From Clostridiales bacterium UBA1381 (GTDB lineage Bacteria > Bacillota > Clostridia > UBA1381), in assembly GCA_002305435.1 (NCBI GenBank), contig DBQZ01000112.1, forward strand, positions 1-8,973: a stretch of 8,973 bases of DNA, read 5' to 3'. Both the position numbers and the translations under genes were made by a program. Shown in pieces: positions 1-6,715 of this stretch. How positions within the stretch are numbered: position 1 is the first letter of the stretch; each line of letters starts with the position of its first letter. The notes beneath the pieces are model-generated. The model ran no database searches and had not been told where the DNA came from. It saw only the letters and a program-made list of their open reading frames with translations.

Positions 1-38
1 AATTGAAAAAGAGGCGGCTTCTAAAAAGCCCGTAAAAC

Positions 39-81
39 AACGCCTTCTGTGGTAAAACAACGACAACCCACAGAAGGCGTT
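39..81. repeat. Inverted repeat, 14-bp perfect arms
   Basis: The arms are 39-52 (AACGCCTTCTGTGG) and 68-81 (CCACAGAAGGCGTT), a perfect 14-bp match around a 15-nt loop. The 10-mer TAAAACAACG occurs twice, at 33-42 and 53-62, so the left arm and loop also contain a direct repeat. On the plus strand the right arm runs into TTTTAT; on the minus strand it is followed by GTTTTACGGGCTTTTTA. It could be a bidirectional terminator for a gene left of the window or a copy of a dispersed palindromic element. The rest of 1-180 shows no supported gene. Confidence 0.6.
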
Positions 82-180
82 TTATATCTAATGAGATACT
101 GCACTCCAAAAGAAAGCATAATCCAAGAGTCAGGGGTGCGGGCATATTCTTGACAAATCATTCTATACATCATTGCAATA

Positions 181-226
181 AAAAAGCGCTCTTTCCGAAT
201 CATAAAATTCGACAAGAACGCTTTTT
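181..226 (-). terminator. Rho-independent terminator of the tRNA-Pro unit
   Basis: Read on the minus strand, the arms 226-208 and 199-181 pair over 19 positions, with one mismatch and two wobbles, around an 8-nt loop. The stem starts in an A run and ends in a T run. It begins 4 nt beyond the CCA end of the tRNA-Pro(GGG) gene, as expected for the end of that transcript. The opposite strand also ends in a T run, so it may work in both directions. Confidence 0.85.
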
Positions 227-229
227 CTA

Positions 230-306
230 TGGTCGGAGTGACTGGATTCGAACCAGCGGCCCCTTGAACCCCATTCAAGTACTCTACCAAACTGAGCCAC
301 ACCCCG
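230..306 (-). tRNA. tRNA-Pro (anticodon GGG)
   Basis: This is a 77-nt gene including an encoded CCA (230-232). The acceptor arm CGGGGTG pairs with CACTCCG (one G-U), with discriminator A. The D arm is GCTC/GAGT, the anticodon arm CTTGA/TCAAG and the T arm GCTGG/CCAGT with loop TTCGAAT. The 7-nt anticodon loop ATGGGGT gives anticodon GGG (270-272), which reads CCC and CCU. C1-G72, A73, G35 and G36 are the usual bacterial proline identity features. It is the second gene of a two-tRNA transcript, 7 nt after tRNA-Pro(CGG) and directly before a terminator. Confidence 0.96.
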
Positions 307-313
307 AAAAAAG

Positions 314-390
314 TGGTCGGGATGACAGGATTTGAACCTGCGGCCCCTACGTCCCGAACGTAGTGCTCTACCAAACTGAGCCACATCCCG
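314..390 (-). tRNA. tRNA-Pro (anticodon CGG)
   Basis: This is a 77-nt gene including an encoded CCA (314-316). The acceptor arm CGGGATG pairs perfectly with CATCCCG, discriminator A. The D arm is GCTC/GAGC, the anticodon arm CTACG/CGTAG and the T arm GCAGG/CCTGT with loop TTCAAAT. The anticodon loop TTCGGGA gives anticodon CGG (354-356), which reads the proline codon CCG. It shares its D loop and much of its body with the adjacent tRNA-Pro(GGG), suggesting a local duplication followed by anticodon divergence. It is the promoter-proximal gene of the pair. Confidence 0.96.
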
Positions 391-410
391 ATTTCCGAAC
401 CACGAATAAT

Positions 411-439
411 ATAATACCATAAAAAGCTTAATATGTCAA
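411..439 (-). promoter_or_regulatory. Promoter of the tRNA-Pro pair
   Basis: On the minus strand, a -35 box TTGACA (439-434) is separated by exactly 17 nt from a -10 box TATTAT (416-411). The -10 box ends about 20 nt before the 5' end of mature tRNA-Pro(CGG), which leaves room for a short leader. This is a near-consensus sigma-A-type promoter, as expected for a stable RNA gene. Confidence 0.88.
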
Positions 440-480
440 GACTTTTTTTGAAATTTATTGTAATTTTTTTGTGGAGTTGA

Positions 481-535
481 TTTGCAAAGTAAATGCAACA
501 GTGCAATTTTAAACAAAGTGCATTTACTTTGCAAA
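481..535. repeat. Perfect 17-bp inverted repeat between operon 3' end and tRNA promoter
   Basis: The arms are 481-497 (TTTGCAAAGTAAATGCA) and 519-535 (TGCATTTACTTTGCAAA), identical in reverse complement, with a 21-nt loop. It lies 34 nt beyond the stop codon of the GerMN gene and 42 nt upstream of the tRNA -35 box. Neither strand has a U run right after the stem, so it is not a textbook terminator. It may still end or protect the operon mRNA, or be a protein-binding palindrome. Confidence 0.7.
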
Positions 536-568
536 AATCATTCTCAGCAAGGCTGTTTATACTATTTA

Positions 569-1504
569 TTACTGCTGCGTTATTAAGGATTCATCCCTTG
601 TAAACAATCCGCTCACATCCATGGAACCGAATTTATCCGTCTTTTTCCCATCAAACAGGAATTGAACGTATTGAATGTCCGCAAGCTCAGTCAGTGAGTT
701 TACAATAGAATATATCACAAGACGTTCACCACCGGCGCTGCTTGAGTTTTTATCAAGGAAATTCGCTCTAAAATTCACGAAGCATATACCGTCAGTAGTT
801 TCCACTGAGGCAACAACAGTATCAGCCGAAAGGATTCCGGCAAGAGCCGTTTCATCATACGGCCCTTTTATAAGCTCATTTATAATGTATTGTTCAAGCG
901 GTTGCCGATCCGTCACGTGTACGGTGCGGATTTCTTTTAAAAGCGTTGTGCCCGAAGCGTCAGAAAAGTAAAGGGTGACATTTCGTGAGTCACTGCTAGC
1001 AGTTTCTGTGGATATGTTTATATCATCCGAGGTAAGAAAGCCTATTTCGCTTCCATCAGGAGCCTTCACCGCTTCACCGTTCACAGTTACCTGTACACGC
1101 TGTATATTGTTTATCCCACACAAGGATTTTATGACCGAATATACAGCCATAATATCACGTGAGCTATCACCTGAATAAAAGCCCGAGGAAAAATCTACTG
1201 TAAGCCCTCCCTGACCGTCGCTCACAAGTGATAACAATTCTGTGCTTTCCGGGATTATGCCCTCATCAGATGATGCTGGGCCCGCTATTAACTCGGCGAC
1301 GACTGCACCAGGTAATTCTTCAGGGCGTGAAAAATGTATTTCCCTCTCTTCCGGAGCGATAGAAGAAGAGTTTGTATTTAAAAAATACAGATCAAGCACT
1401 ACTCTAAAATCATTTGGATCATGAGTGAACCTATATGCGAAAAATCCGACCGCTGCAAGCAGTACGGCTATTGCGGCAGAAATAGCTATCGCTTTTTTCT
1501 TCAT
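569..1504 (-). CDS. Membrane-anchored protein with two GerMN domains
   Basis: A 311-residue protein with a short basic N terminus, one hydrophobic helix at about 5-24 and an exported remainder. Two related units follow: about 37-155 (motifs VVAELIAGP, LTVDFS, YSVIKSL) and about 176-300 (IINELIKGP, ICFVNFRANF, YSIVNSL). This duplicated pattern is the GerMN domain known from Bacillus GerM, a sporulation and germination protein acting at the engulfed forespore. GerM is a lipoprotein, but no lipobox cysteine follows the helix here, so an uncleaved anchor is more likely. The start is set by AGGAGG 6 nt upstream. It follows the histidine kinase gene by 16 nt as last gene of the operon, which suggests a role in the same signalling pathway, for instance modulating the kinase outside the membrane. 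That role is inference; the domain call is firm. Confidence 0.85.
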   Translation of the reverse strand: MKKKAIAISAAIAVLLAAVGFFAYRFTHDPNDFRVVLDLYFLNTNSSSIAPEEREIHFSRPEELPGAVVAELIAGPASSDEGIIPESTELLSLVSDGQGGLTVDFSSGFYSGDSSRDIMAVYSVIKSLCGINNIQRVQVTVNGEAVKAPDGSEIGFLTSDDINISTETASSDSRNVTLYFSDASGTTLLKEIRTVHVTDRQPLEQYIINELIKGPYDETALAGILSADTVVASVETTDGICFVNFRANFLDKNSSSAGGERLVIYSIVNSLTELADIQYVQFLFDGKKTDKFGSMDVSGLFTRDESLITQQ

Positions 1505-1520
1505 ATCAACCCTCCTTTTC

Positions 1521-3047
1521 TTAAATAGCTGACGGCTCAGTAATAGGCAGTGTTATTATAAATTTGCTGCCGCCGTCTTTACCCGGCATTACTTCTATTA
1601 CGCCGCCGTGCATCGTAATAGCCTCTTTAGCGATAGCAAGACCAAGACCAGTGCCTCCGGTATCACGTGCACGTGAATCATCAAGCCGATAAAAACGCTC
1701 AAATATCCGTTCCTTTTCTGTATCCGGTATACCGGGGCCGTTATCCTCGACAGTTGTTGTTATAAAACTGCTTTCCCTGTATATCTGCACCTTAATGAAG
1801 CTGCGAGGAGGGGAGTATTTAATTGCATTATCAATTATATTGTATATTGCCTCCCATATTCGATCGTAGTCAAGAAGCATCTGAGGGATGTTTTCCTGAT
1901 TGTAATTCAGCGATACCACCGTTTCTTTAACATCAGCTACCGGCTTGAGTTTAAGAACCACCCGTTTTACAAGCCCCGGATAATCAACAGTTTCATACTT
2001 CAATTCTGCACTGGCATTATCGAGCTTTGTAAGCGCCAAAAGCCTCTCGGTTATTCGGGTAAGCCTGTCCACTTCTTCACTTAAATCCTCAAGGAATTCC
2101 CGCACCATATCAATATCGGGGTTTGGAGTTGATACTATACTGTCACAAATCAGCTTTATGGTAGCCATGGGAGTTTTCAGCTCATGCGAAGCGTCAGATA
2201 CGAATTTTTTTCGTTTTTCTTCCAAAAGCGCAAGCTGGTCACACATTGAATTGAGAGCCTTAGCAAGTTCTGCAAGTTCTGTCTTGCCTCTCACCCGGAT
2301 TCTCTTTGAGAAATCGCCTTTTGAAATTTCTTTAGCAATATCTATAAACTCCACAAGCGGCGAGGTTATAATATAACTCATACCGAGACTTAGCATACCG
2401 ATCAATATGCTTATCAGTATGCTGAACACAATAAGGCTCCATTGGATAGAGTCTATTGTCTCATCTATGTTATCTGCCGTTACGGTTAAATATACGCTTG
2501 CCGTTATTGTTCCCTCATGCTCTATAGGAACAGCTACAGTCATCATATTCATGTCCGATTCATTCTCAGCAATAAGGCTTGCTTGTTCACCAGACAAAGC
2601 GTCTGCTATAACGCTGCGCATAAATATCTTACCGACGAGATCCGATTCGCTGTTGCTGTCGTACAAAACGAGATATGCTGTATTTGTAATTATCCCACGG
2701 ATATTTGTGCCAGCAAGGCTTTGACCGACTATTCGGTCGTAGTCTATTTCTTCTGTATCCCAGCTTTGCGATACCGTATCTGAGATTATATTTGCCTTAG
2801 CATACATATCTCCCAATGAATCATCATAGAGATTTTTTGCAAGCATTGCTATGATGTATACGCTCATAAGGATAAGCGTTGCGAGAATGACCGCAAAATA
2901 CGTCGTTATCATCGAAAAACGCATTGATTTTAGAAAATCAACGATTTTCTGCCGTCTTAAATTGCGTTTCGTTTTGCGATTTTGTTTTTTTTGGTTTTTA
3001 CCCTTGTTTTTATGCGGTTCAGTCTTTCTTATAATAATAGCCAACAC
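1521..3047 (-). CDS. Two-component sensor histidine kinase (HAMP, HisKA, HATPase)
   Basis: Numbered from the GTG at 3047, the protein has 508 residues. A very Lys/Arg-rich tail (7-40) precedes TM1 (about 46-70). An extracytoplasmic sensor region (71-200), TM2 (about 203-228) and HAMP (about 228-280) follow. The H-box SDASHELKTP puts the phospho-accepting His at 288. The N-box NIIDNAIKYS starts at 403, DNGPGIP at 435-441, the F-box FERFYRLD at 449 and GGTGLGLAI at 464. It should autophosphorylate and pass phosphate to the regulator encoded just upstream. Unlike classical WalK, no PAS domain separates HAMP from HisKA. The 5' end overlaps the regulator gene by 29 nt and its start is uncertain: GTG (3047) has only a weak GGGG-type site, TTG (3044) is adjacent, and ATG (2924, Met42) would remove the basic tail. 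The family call is certain; ligand and targets are not visible. Confidence 0.93.
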   Translation of the reverse strand: MLAIIIRKTEPHKNKGKNQKKQNRKTKRNLRRQKIVDFLKSMRFSMITTYFAVILATLILMSVYIIAMLAKNLYDDSLGDMYAKANIISDTVSQSWDTEEIDYDRIVGQSLAGTNIRGIITNTAYLVLYDSNSESDLVGKIFMRSVIADALSGEQASLIAENESDMNMMTVAVPIEHEGTITASVYLTVTADNIDETIDSIQWSLIVFSILISILIGMLSLGMSYIITSPLVEFIDIAKEISKGDFSKRIRVRGKTELAELAKALNSMCDQLALLEEKRKKFVSDASHELKTPMATIKLICDSIVSTPNPDIDMVREFLEDLSEEVDRLTRITERLLALTKLDNASAELKYETVDYPGLVKRVVLKLKPVADVKETVVSLNYNQENIPQMLLDYDRIWEAIYNIIDNAIKYSPPRSFIKVQIYRESSFITTTVEDNGPGIPDTEKERIFERFYRLDDSRARDTGGTGLGLAIAKEAITMHGGVIEVMPGKDGGSKFIITLPITEPSAI

Positions 3048-3702
3048 CCCATTTTGTTTTGATATACGTCGGTTCAGCAGGGTTTGGTTCCACCTTTTCT
3101 CTGAGCCGTCTTATGTGAACATCCACAGTGCGGACATCTCCAGGATAGTCGAATCCCCATGCGATGTCAAGCAGGTTTTCACGAGTATATACTTTTCCAG
3201 GATTGCGCAAAAACAATTCCATAAGGTCAAATTCCTTGCCTGTAAGCTCTATAACCTTATCTCCGATTATTATCCGGCGGAAGTTATAGTCAAGCGTTAT
3301 ATCACCGGAGGTATAGAGCTTTTCCTTCTCAGCTTTCGGAGCGGGATTTATGCGGCGCAGTATGGCCTTTATTCTGGCTGTAACCTCACGTATATTGAAC
3401 GGCTTTGTTATATAGTCGTCCGCCCCGTACTCAAGGCCGAGAATTTTGTCGATATCCTCACTTTTGGCTGTAAGCATTATTATAGGAACTTCCGAAAATG
3501 CTCTGATAGCACGACAAACGCTAAGCCCATCCATTTTCGGGAGCATTACATCAAGAAGTATCAGGTCAATGCTGTCATCATGAGCAAGCCTTACGGCTTC
3601 TTCACCGTCAAATGCTGTCTCCACTTGGTAACCTTCCTGCTGCAGATTATATTTAATGCCTTTAACAAGCAACTTTTCATCATCAACTACAAGTATTTTC
3701 AT
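3019..3702 (-). CDS. OmpR/PhoB-family response regulator, WalR-like
   Basis: A 227-residue regulator. The receiver domain (1-118) has acidic pocket Asp7/Asp8, phospho-acceptor Asp51 in LILLDVMLP, Thr78 in MLTAK and Lys100 in ITKPF. A short linker leads to a winged-helix DNA-binding domain (about 128-225) with recognition helix region RTVDVHIRRLREKVE (191-205) and closing GVGYYY. The GADDYITKPF block and the C-terminal NPxxPxxIxT...GVGYY resemble WalR (YycF), the essential cell-wall regulator of Firmicutes, although PhoB/PhoP-like orthology is possible. The start at 3702 is chosen because AGAGGAG lies 8 nt upstream; an in-frame TTG at 3720 would overlap that site. It is the first gene of the operon with the kinase and the GerMN protein, behind a promoter at 3803-3831. 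Confidence 0.93.
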   Translation of the reverse strand: MKILVVDDEKLLVKGIKYNLQQEGYQVETAFDGEEAVRLAHDDSIDLILLDVMLPKMDGLSVCRAIRAFSEVPIIMLTAKSEDIDKILGLEYGADDYITKPFNIREVTARIKAILRRINPAPKAEKEKLYTSGDITLDYNFRRIIIGDKVIELTGKEFDLMELFLRNPGKVYTRENLLDIAWGFDYPGDVRTVDVHIRRLREKVEPNPAEPTYIKTKWGVGYYYKKD

Positions 3703-3802
3703 AAACTCTGCTCCTCTCAATACAATAATGGCGGATGTAATCGATTATAAGATACAGGGGTTTAACTCCCTATCAGTCTCTATAATATCAGCAATATACT
3801 CA

Positions 3803-3831
3803 AATATACATAGCCCCATCACTACAGTCAA
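3803..3831 (-). promoter_or_regulatory. Proximal promoter of the regulator-kinase-GerMN operon
   Basis: On the minus strand, -35 TTGACT (3831-3826) is followed after exactly 17 nt by -10 TATATT (3808-3803). Transcription starting near 3796 would leave a leader of about 95 nt before the regulator start codon at 3702. The leader contains a weak GGG/CCC hairpin around 3753-3775 but no terminator-like structure. Confidence 0.75.
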
Positions 3832-4070
3832 ATAAAAAGTACACACAACTTCTGCGCATGAGCTATACAGCCACAAAAATATTTTCTATAGCACCGGTTT
3901 CCGGCGATAATGTTATATACCGCCAGCTAGAATCTTATAGAATAATGTTTTTTAATATATAATCAGAGGTATACTACATATTGCGGAAATTGGCATATTC
4001 AACCGCTGCATTTTGCGGCAGCAATATTATTAGAATATCAAGACAATTATTAAGATTAGAATTTAACATT

Positions 4071-4099
4071 ATTGTACCATAACTGCATTTTAAAGTCAA
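4071..4099 (-). promoter_or_regulatory. Distal promoter-like site upstream of the regulator operon
   Basis: On the minus strand, -35 TTGACT (4099-4094) is followed after exactly 17 nt by -10 TACAAT (4076-4071). It sits just beyond the terminator of the beta-xylosidase operon. Transcripts would run toward the regulator gene with a leader of about 360 nt, or form a separate small RNA. AT-rich sequence produces such matches by chance, hence moderate confidence. Confidence 0.55.
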
Positions 4100-4134
4100 C
4101 GAAAATTTAGGTGCCAGACCAAAATTCTAATTTA

Positions 4135-4175
4135 AAAAGAAAAACGGCCGCCAAAAGAATCATCGCAGCAGCCGT
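4135..4175 (-). terminator. Rho-independent terminator of the GNAT/GH120 operon
   Basis: Read on the minus strand, ACGGCTGC (4175-4168) pairs with GCGGCCGT (4151-4144), eight pairs with one U-G. The stem is followed by TTTTCTTTTT (4144-4135). It lies about 115 nt past the stop codon of the beta-xylosidase gene. No stronger hairpin with a T run occurs closer to that stop. Confidence 0.75.
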
Positions 4176-4289
4176 CGGTTCGGTCTTCAATTATTATATC
4201 TCCAAAATCATGCAAATTGACTATGAAAGGCCCCGCATCCCTTTTGACAAAAAACTTTCATGCCAGCGTGAGAATAATCTCTGATGCGG

Positions 4290-6155
4290 TTAGAATTTGC
4301 CGACATTCCCATGCAATAAAACCTTATTTCTCCCTGCCCGCAGGCAGCTGAGCGGCCCTACTGTACCGGTATTATCCTCACCAAGCATATCGGCGGTTAT
4401 TGCAAGCATCGTACCATCGGGGGCTTCAAACGGAAGCTCGCATATGCGGGGAGTCCCCAGCTTTTTTGTATTCACTTCCACAGCTCGTAACGACTCAAAC
4501 TCATTCGGCAGCGTTATTTCAAGATATATGTCTCCGGAGGATATTGTAACCAAAAAATCAGAGGGGATCTTTGATACAAGATTATTCTCCTCCTTCTCAA
4601 ACGGCTCTGCGCCATCCAAATAGCAGTTGCGGTCAATATATACAGGCTGTTTTTCGCACTTAAAATTTTCAATATCTCCTCTGCCATGTGATGCTACCCG
4701 CTCCATATACTCTTCCATAGATATGGGCGAACCATTGTAATAATGCGTGCCCGTAAGCCATCCATCTTCTTGTGTTCCGCAGAATATATTATTGTAATAA
4801 CGGTCGTCCCCTCCATATACAGCGGCACACCCTGCAACTGATGTTGAATGTGGAAAGTGGTACGGCGTGGATCGATCCGGTACGCTGTAATATTGCACGC
4901 CGCCGCAGAAAAGGTTATTTACATATGCTCCGCCCTGCGCATTATTTGTCATGCTTCTTTTTGATGCAAAAATATTATTATCAACCACGAACGGACCGTG
5001 AGTTACCTCTATCCATAAATCCTTGTCTACATTATCAAAAAATACATTGGAGCTAAGCCGCACGCCTTGCGCCTGCCAATCAAGCCACAGTCCCCAAAAA
5101 CATCCATGTATAACGTTATGCTTGATTACAGTATCAATAGCGGCATGGAGCTTTATCCCTGCAATTTCATAACCGAAAAATTCACGCTTGTTTCCTATAT
5201 TATATATGTGGTTGCCATAAATACGGGAAAACGCTCCGCCCATATTCCCAACAATGCCATTCTGCCCGCAGTTGTAAATGGTATTGTTTCTTATAATATG
5301 AGAGCCGATTTTTTCCTTGCACCACCCGGCTTGAAGCGCCTTAAATACCGTCTCAAGCTGGTATTGATACCCCGACTTTCTGCCGTATTCGATATACGGA
5401 TTATGCCCTGTTGCCTTTTCCTTGCCGACGCTTATACCACAGCATCGTGAATCGTGTATAATGTTATCTTCGATTATCCAGCCCTTACTCCAATGCGTGC
5501 CTATAAGACCAGGCTGCTCGGCTGTCGGCGGCGCCCAAGGAGTGGCTGCATGAGCCATTTCCAATCCACGCACAGTTATATAATTAATACCCGTCATCTC
5601 CGGATAAAAACAGGTTTTGCGCACGTTTATTTCGACAAGCTCTTCATTTGGATCATATTCCCCGAAGTCGGCATAAATGATCGTCTCATCATTCCTGACT
5701 TCGCAGCGCCATGAATTTTGCAAAAGCGATTTTGTATCAATCTTCTCATCAAGTGGTACGCCGTTTAGATATACCGCTCCCGCATGCAAAAATTTATCAG
5801 TCGGAGACATAAGCCAATCGCCGTCTATCGTCTGCTCATATGGATTGTATGATCCGAATATACTGTTGTTTATTTCCGCTTTCCACACACTGTCGCTTTT
5901 ATGCCAGCCTTTTATCTGTTCGGATCCCTTTATAACAACACTCTCGCCCTCAGCCGCCGTATACACGATGCGCTCATAATCGCTAATGCCGCCGTATTTC
6001 GGGGAAACGTTTTCCCTGTATGTACCTTCATGTATGACGACGGTGTCTCCGGAACGTGCAATAGCTGCTGCCCGTGAAATTGTAAGGAATGGCTCTTTTT
6101 CATTCCCCGTATTTTTATCGTTTCCCGTTTTTGCAACATGGTATATTCTGCCCAT
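4290..6155 (-). CDS. GH120-type beta-xylosidase, right-handed parallel beta-helix
   Basis: A 621-residue protein that should remove xylose from the non-reducing ends of xylo-oligosaccharides. The N terminus (YHVAKTGNDKNTGNEKEPFLTI, then GDTVVIHEGTYRE) is the DUF1565-like opening of a beta-helix, followed by many NxI-type rungs (IIEDNIIHDS, IIRNNTIYNC, IYGNHIYNI, VIKHNVIHGC). Blocks such as AHAATPWAPPTA, GYQYQLE, EIAGIKLHAAID and GAEPFEKE match, from memory, Thermoanaerobacterium saccharolyticum XylC, the founding GH120 enzyme. By that comparison Asp359 in GLWLDW is the nucleophile and Glu383 in LWIEVTHG the acid/base. Length fits the family (about 640). No signal peptide is present, so it acts in the cytoplasm on imported oligosaccharides. 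The start follows AGGAGG by 7 nt. It is 17 nt downstream of a GNAT gene, in one operon. No transporter is in the window. Substrate could also include other pentosides. Confidence 0.88.
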   Translation of the reverse strand: MGRIYHVAKTGNDKNTGNEKEPFLTISRAAAIARSGDTVVIHEGTYRENVSPKYGGISDYERIVYTAAEGESVVIKGSEQIKGWHKSDSVWKAEINNSIFGSYNPYEQTIDGDWLMSPTDKFLHAGAVYLNGVPLDEKIDTKSLLQNSWRCEVRNDETIIYADFGEYDPNEELVEINVRKTCFYPEMTGINYITVRGLEMAHAATPWAPPTAEQPGLIGTHWSKGWIIEDNIIHDSRCCGISVGKEKATGHNPYIEYGRKSGYQYQLETVFKALQAGWCKEKIGSHIIRNNTIYNCGQNGIVGNMGGAFSRIYGNHIYNIGNKREFFGYEIAGIKLHAAIDTVIKHNVIHGCFWGLWLDWQAQGVRLSSNVFFDNVDKDLWIEVTHGPFVVDNNIFASKRSMTNNAQGGAYVNNLFCGGVQYYSVPDRSTPYHFPHSTSVAGCAAVYGGDDRYYNNIFCGTQEDGWLTGTHYYNGSPISMEEYMERVASHGRGDIENFKCEKQPVYIDRNCYLDGAEPFEKEENNLVSKIPSDFLVTISSGDIYLEITLPNEFESLRAVEVNTKKLGTPRICELPFEAPDGTMLAITADMLGEDNTGTVGPLSCLRAGRNKVLLHGNVGKF

Positions 6156-6172
6156 GATTTTTCCTCCTGAAA

Positions 6173-6694
6173 TTAAAAATTATATTCGTACAGCGCAAAT
6201 TGCGGAATCTCCTCTATCCCTCTTAATAAATCCTTCTCTCCTGCAAACAGAAATCCCATCCCTTCATATAACCGTCTTGCTGGGGTATTTGTGGGCACAG
6301 CGTCAAGGCGTATAGCTTTATACCCACTATTTTTTGCTGTATCCATACAGTACTTTACCATAAACTTTGCAACTCCCTTGTTCTGCAAATCGGGAACGGT
6401 AGCTAATGCGTGGATCACGAGGTATTCACTCTCCCGAAGCTCGGCCCTCCATTCGCCCTTGCTGTAATCCCCCTGCGGATCGTAATTAAGCACAAATGCG
6501 CCGACCGGTCTGCCGCTGTCAAGGCAAATATACTGACTCCCGTCAGCTATTGCACGTTTTGCGCTTTCTCTTGAGGGATATTCGCCGGGTGTCCATTCGG
6601 GGTAATTAACATTGCGGCTTAAATATTCTGTAACAGTATCATATAATTTTGCTGTTAAATCAAGATGTTCTTCTTTGCATTTTAATATTTTCAT
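6173..6694 (-). CDS. GNAT-family N-acetyltransferase
   Basis: A 173-residue acetyltransferase of the GNAT fold, expected to move an acetyl group from acetyl-CoA to an amine. The N-terminal half carries YPEWTPGEYPS (31-41). The central strand YLVIHALATVP (91-101) leads into the pyrophosphate loop QNKGVA (104-109), the acetyl-CoA-binding motif A. Motif B is NTPARRLYEGMGF (136-148), usual near the end of GNAT proteins. The start at 6694 is supported by AGGAGAGG 5 nt upstream and the promoter only about 21 nt away; a longer reading frame from 6766 would begin upstream of the promoter. It is first in an operon with the GH120 beta-xylosidase. The acceptor is unknown: a small metabolite, antibiotic, amino sugar or protein N terminus are all possible. 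The family call is firm; the function is not. Confidence 0.9.
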   Translation of the reverse strand: MKILKCKEEHLDLTAKLYDTVTEYLSRNVNYPEWTPGEYPSRESAKRAIADGSQYICLDSGRPVGAFVLNYDPQGDYSKGEWRAELRESEYLVIHALATVPDLQNKGVAKFMVKYCMDTAKNSGYKAIRLDAVPTNTPARRLYEGMGFLFAGEKDLLRGIEEIPQFALYEYNF

Positions 6695-6715
6695 TATATC
6701 CTCTCCTATGTGCTG

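Larger units (their letters stand above)
3703..4289. other. 587-bp AT-rich intergenic region
   Basis: No convincing gene lies between the regulator and the beta-xylosidase gene. The region holds the proximal promoter (3803-3831), a second promoter-like site (4071-4099) and a terminator (4135-4175), all on the minus strand. It also holds small inverted repeats: ATTAGAATTT (4055-4064) with its complement at 4122-4131, and CCGCATC (4233-4239) with GATGCGG (4283-4289). On the minus strand, 3890-3920 contains CCGGAAACCGG, a short GC-rich hairpin in an otherwise AT-rich stretch. A 24-codon reading frame beginning at 3819 (minus) has no ribosome binding site and is not called. Confidence 0.6.

Noticed and set aside
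150..178. TTGACA at 150-155 as a plus-strand promoter
   Set aside because: At 16-18 nt spacing there is no acceptable -10 (TTGCAA), and only a terminator lies downstream on that strand.
21..506. Minus-strand open frame across the tRNA genes (161 codons) and its companion at 163-420
   Set aside because: The translation contains the VAQFGR...GSNPV-type pattern produced by reading through tRNA genes; the sequence is explained by two tRNAs and a terminator.
2851..3750. Long plus-strand open frame (299 codons) opposite the kinase and regulator genes
   Set aside because: It lies antisense to two certain genes, is rich in Phe, Tyr, Cys and Ile with no recognisable motif, and has no ribosome binding site. 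It is a shadow of the minus-strand coding.
3736..3760. Possible WalR-type box (TGTAAT, 5 nt, TGTAAT) near the regulator gene
   Set aside because: Only one half-site, TGTAAT, is present; the second half (ATAAGA) does not match.
3745..3819. Small minus-strand frame of 24 codons overlapping the operon promoter
   Set aside because: Its ATG (3817-3819) sits between the -35 and -10 boxes and no ribosome binding site precedes it.
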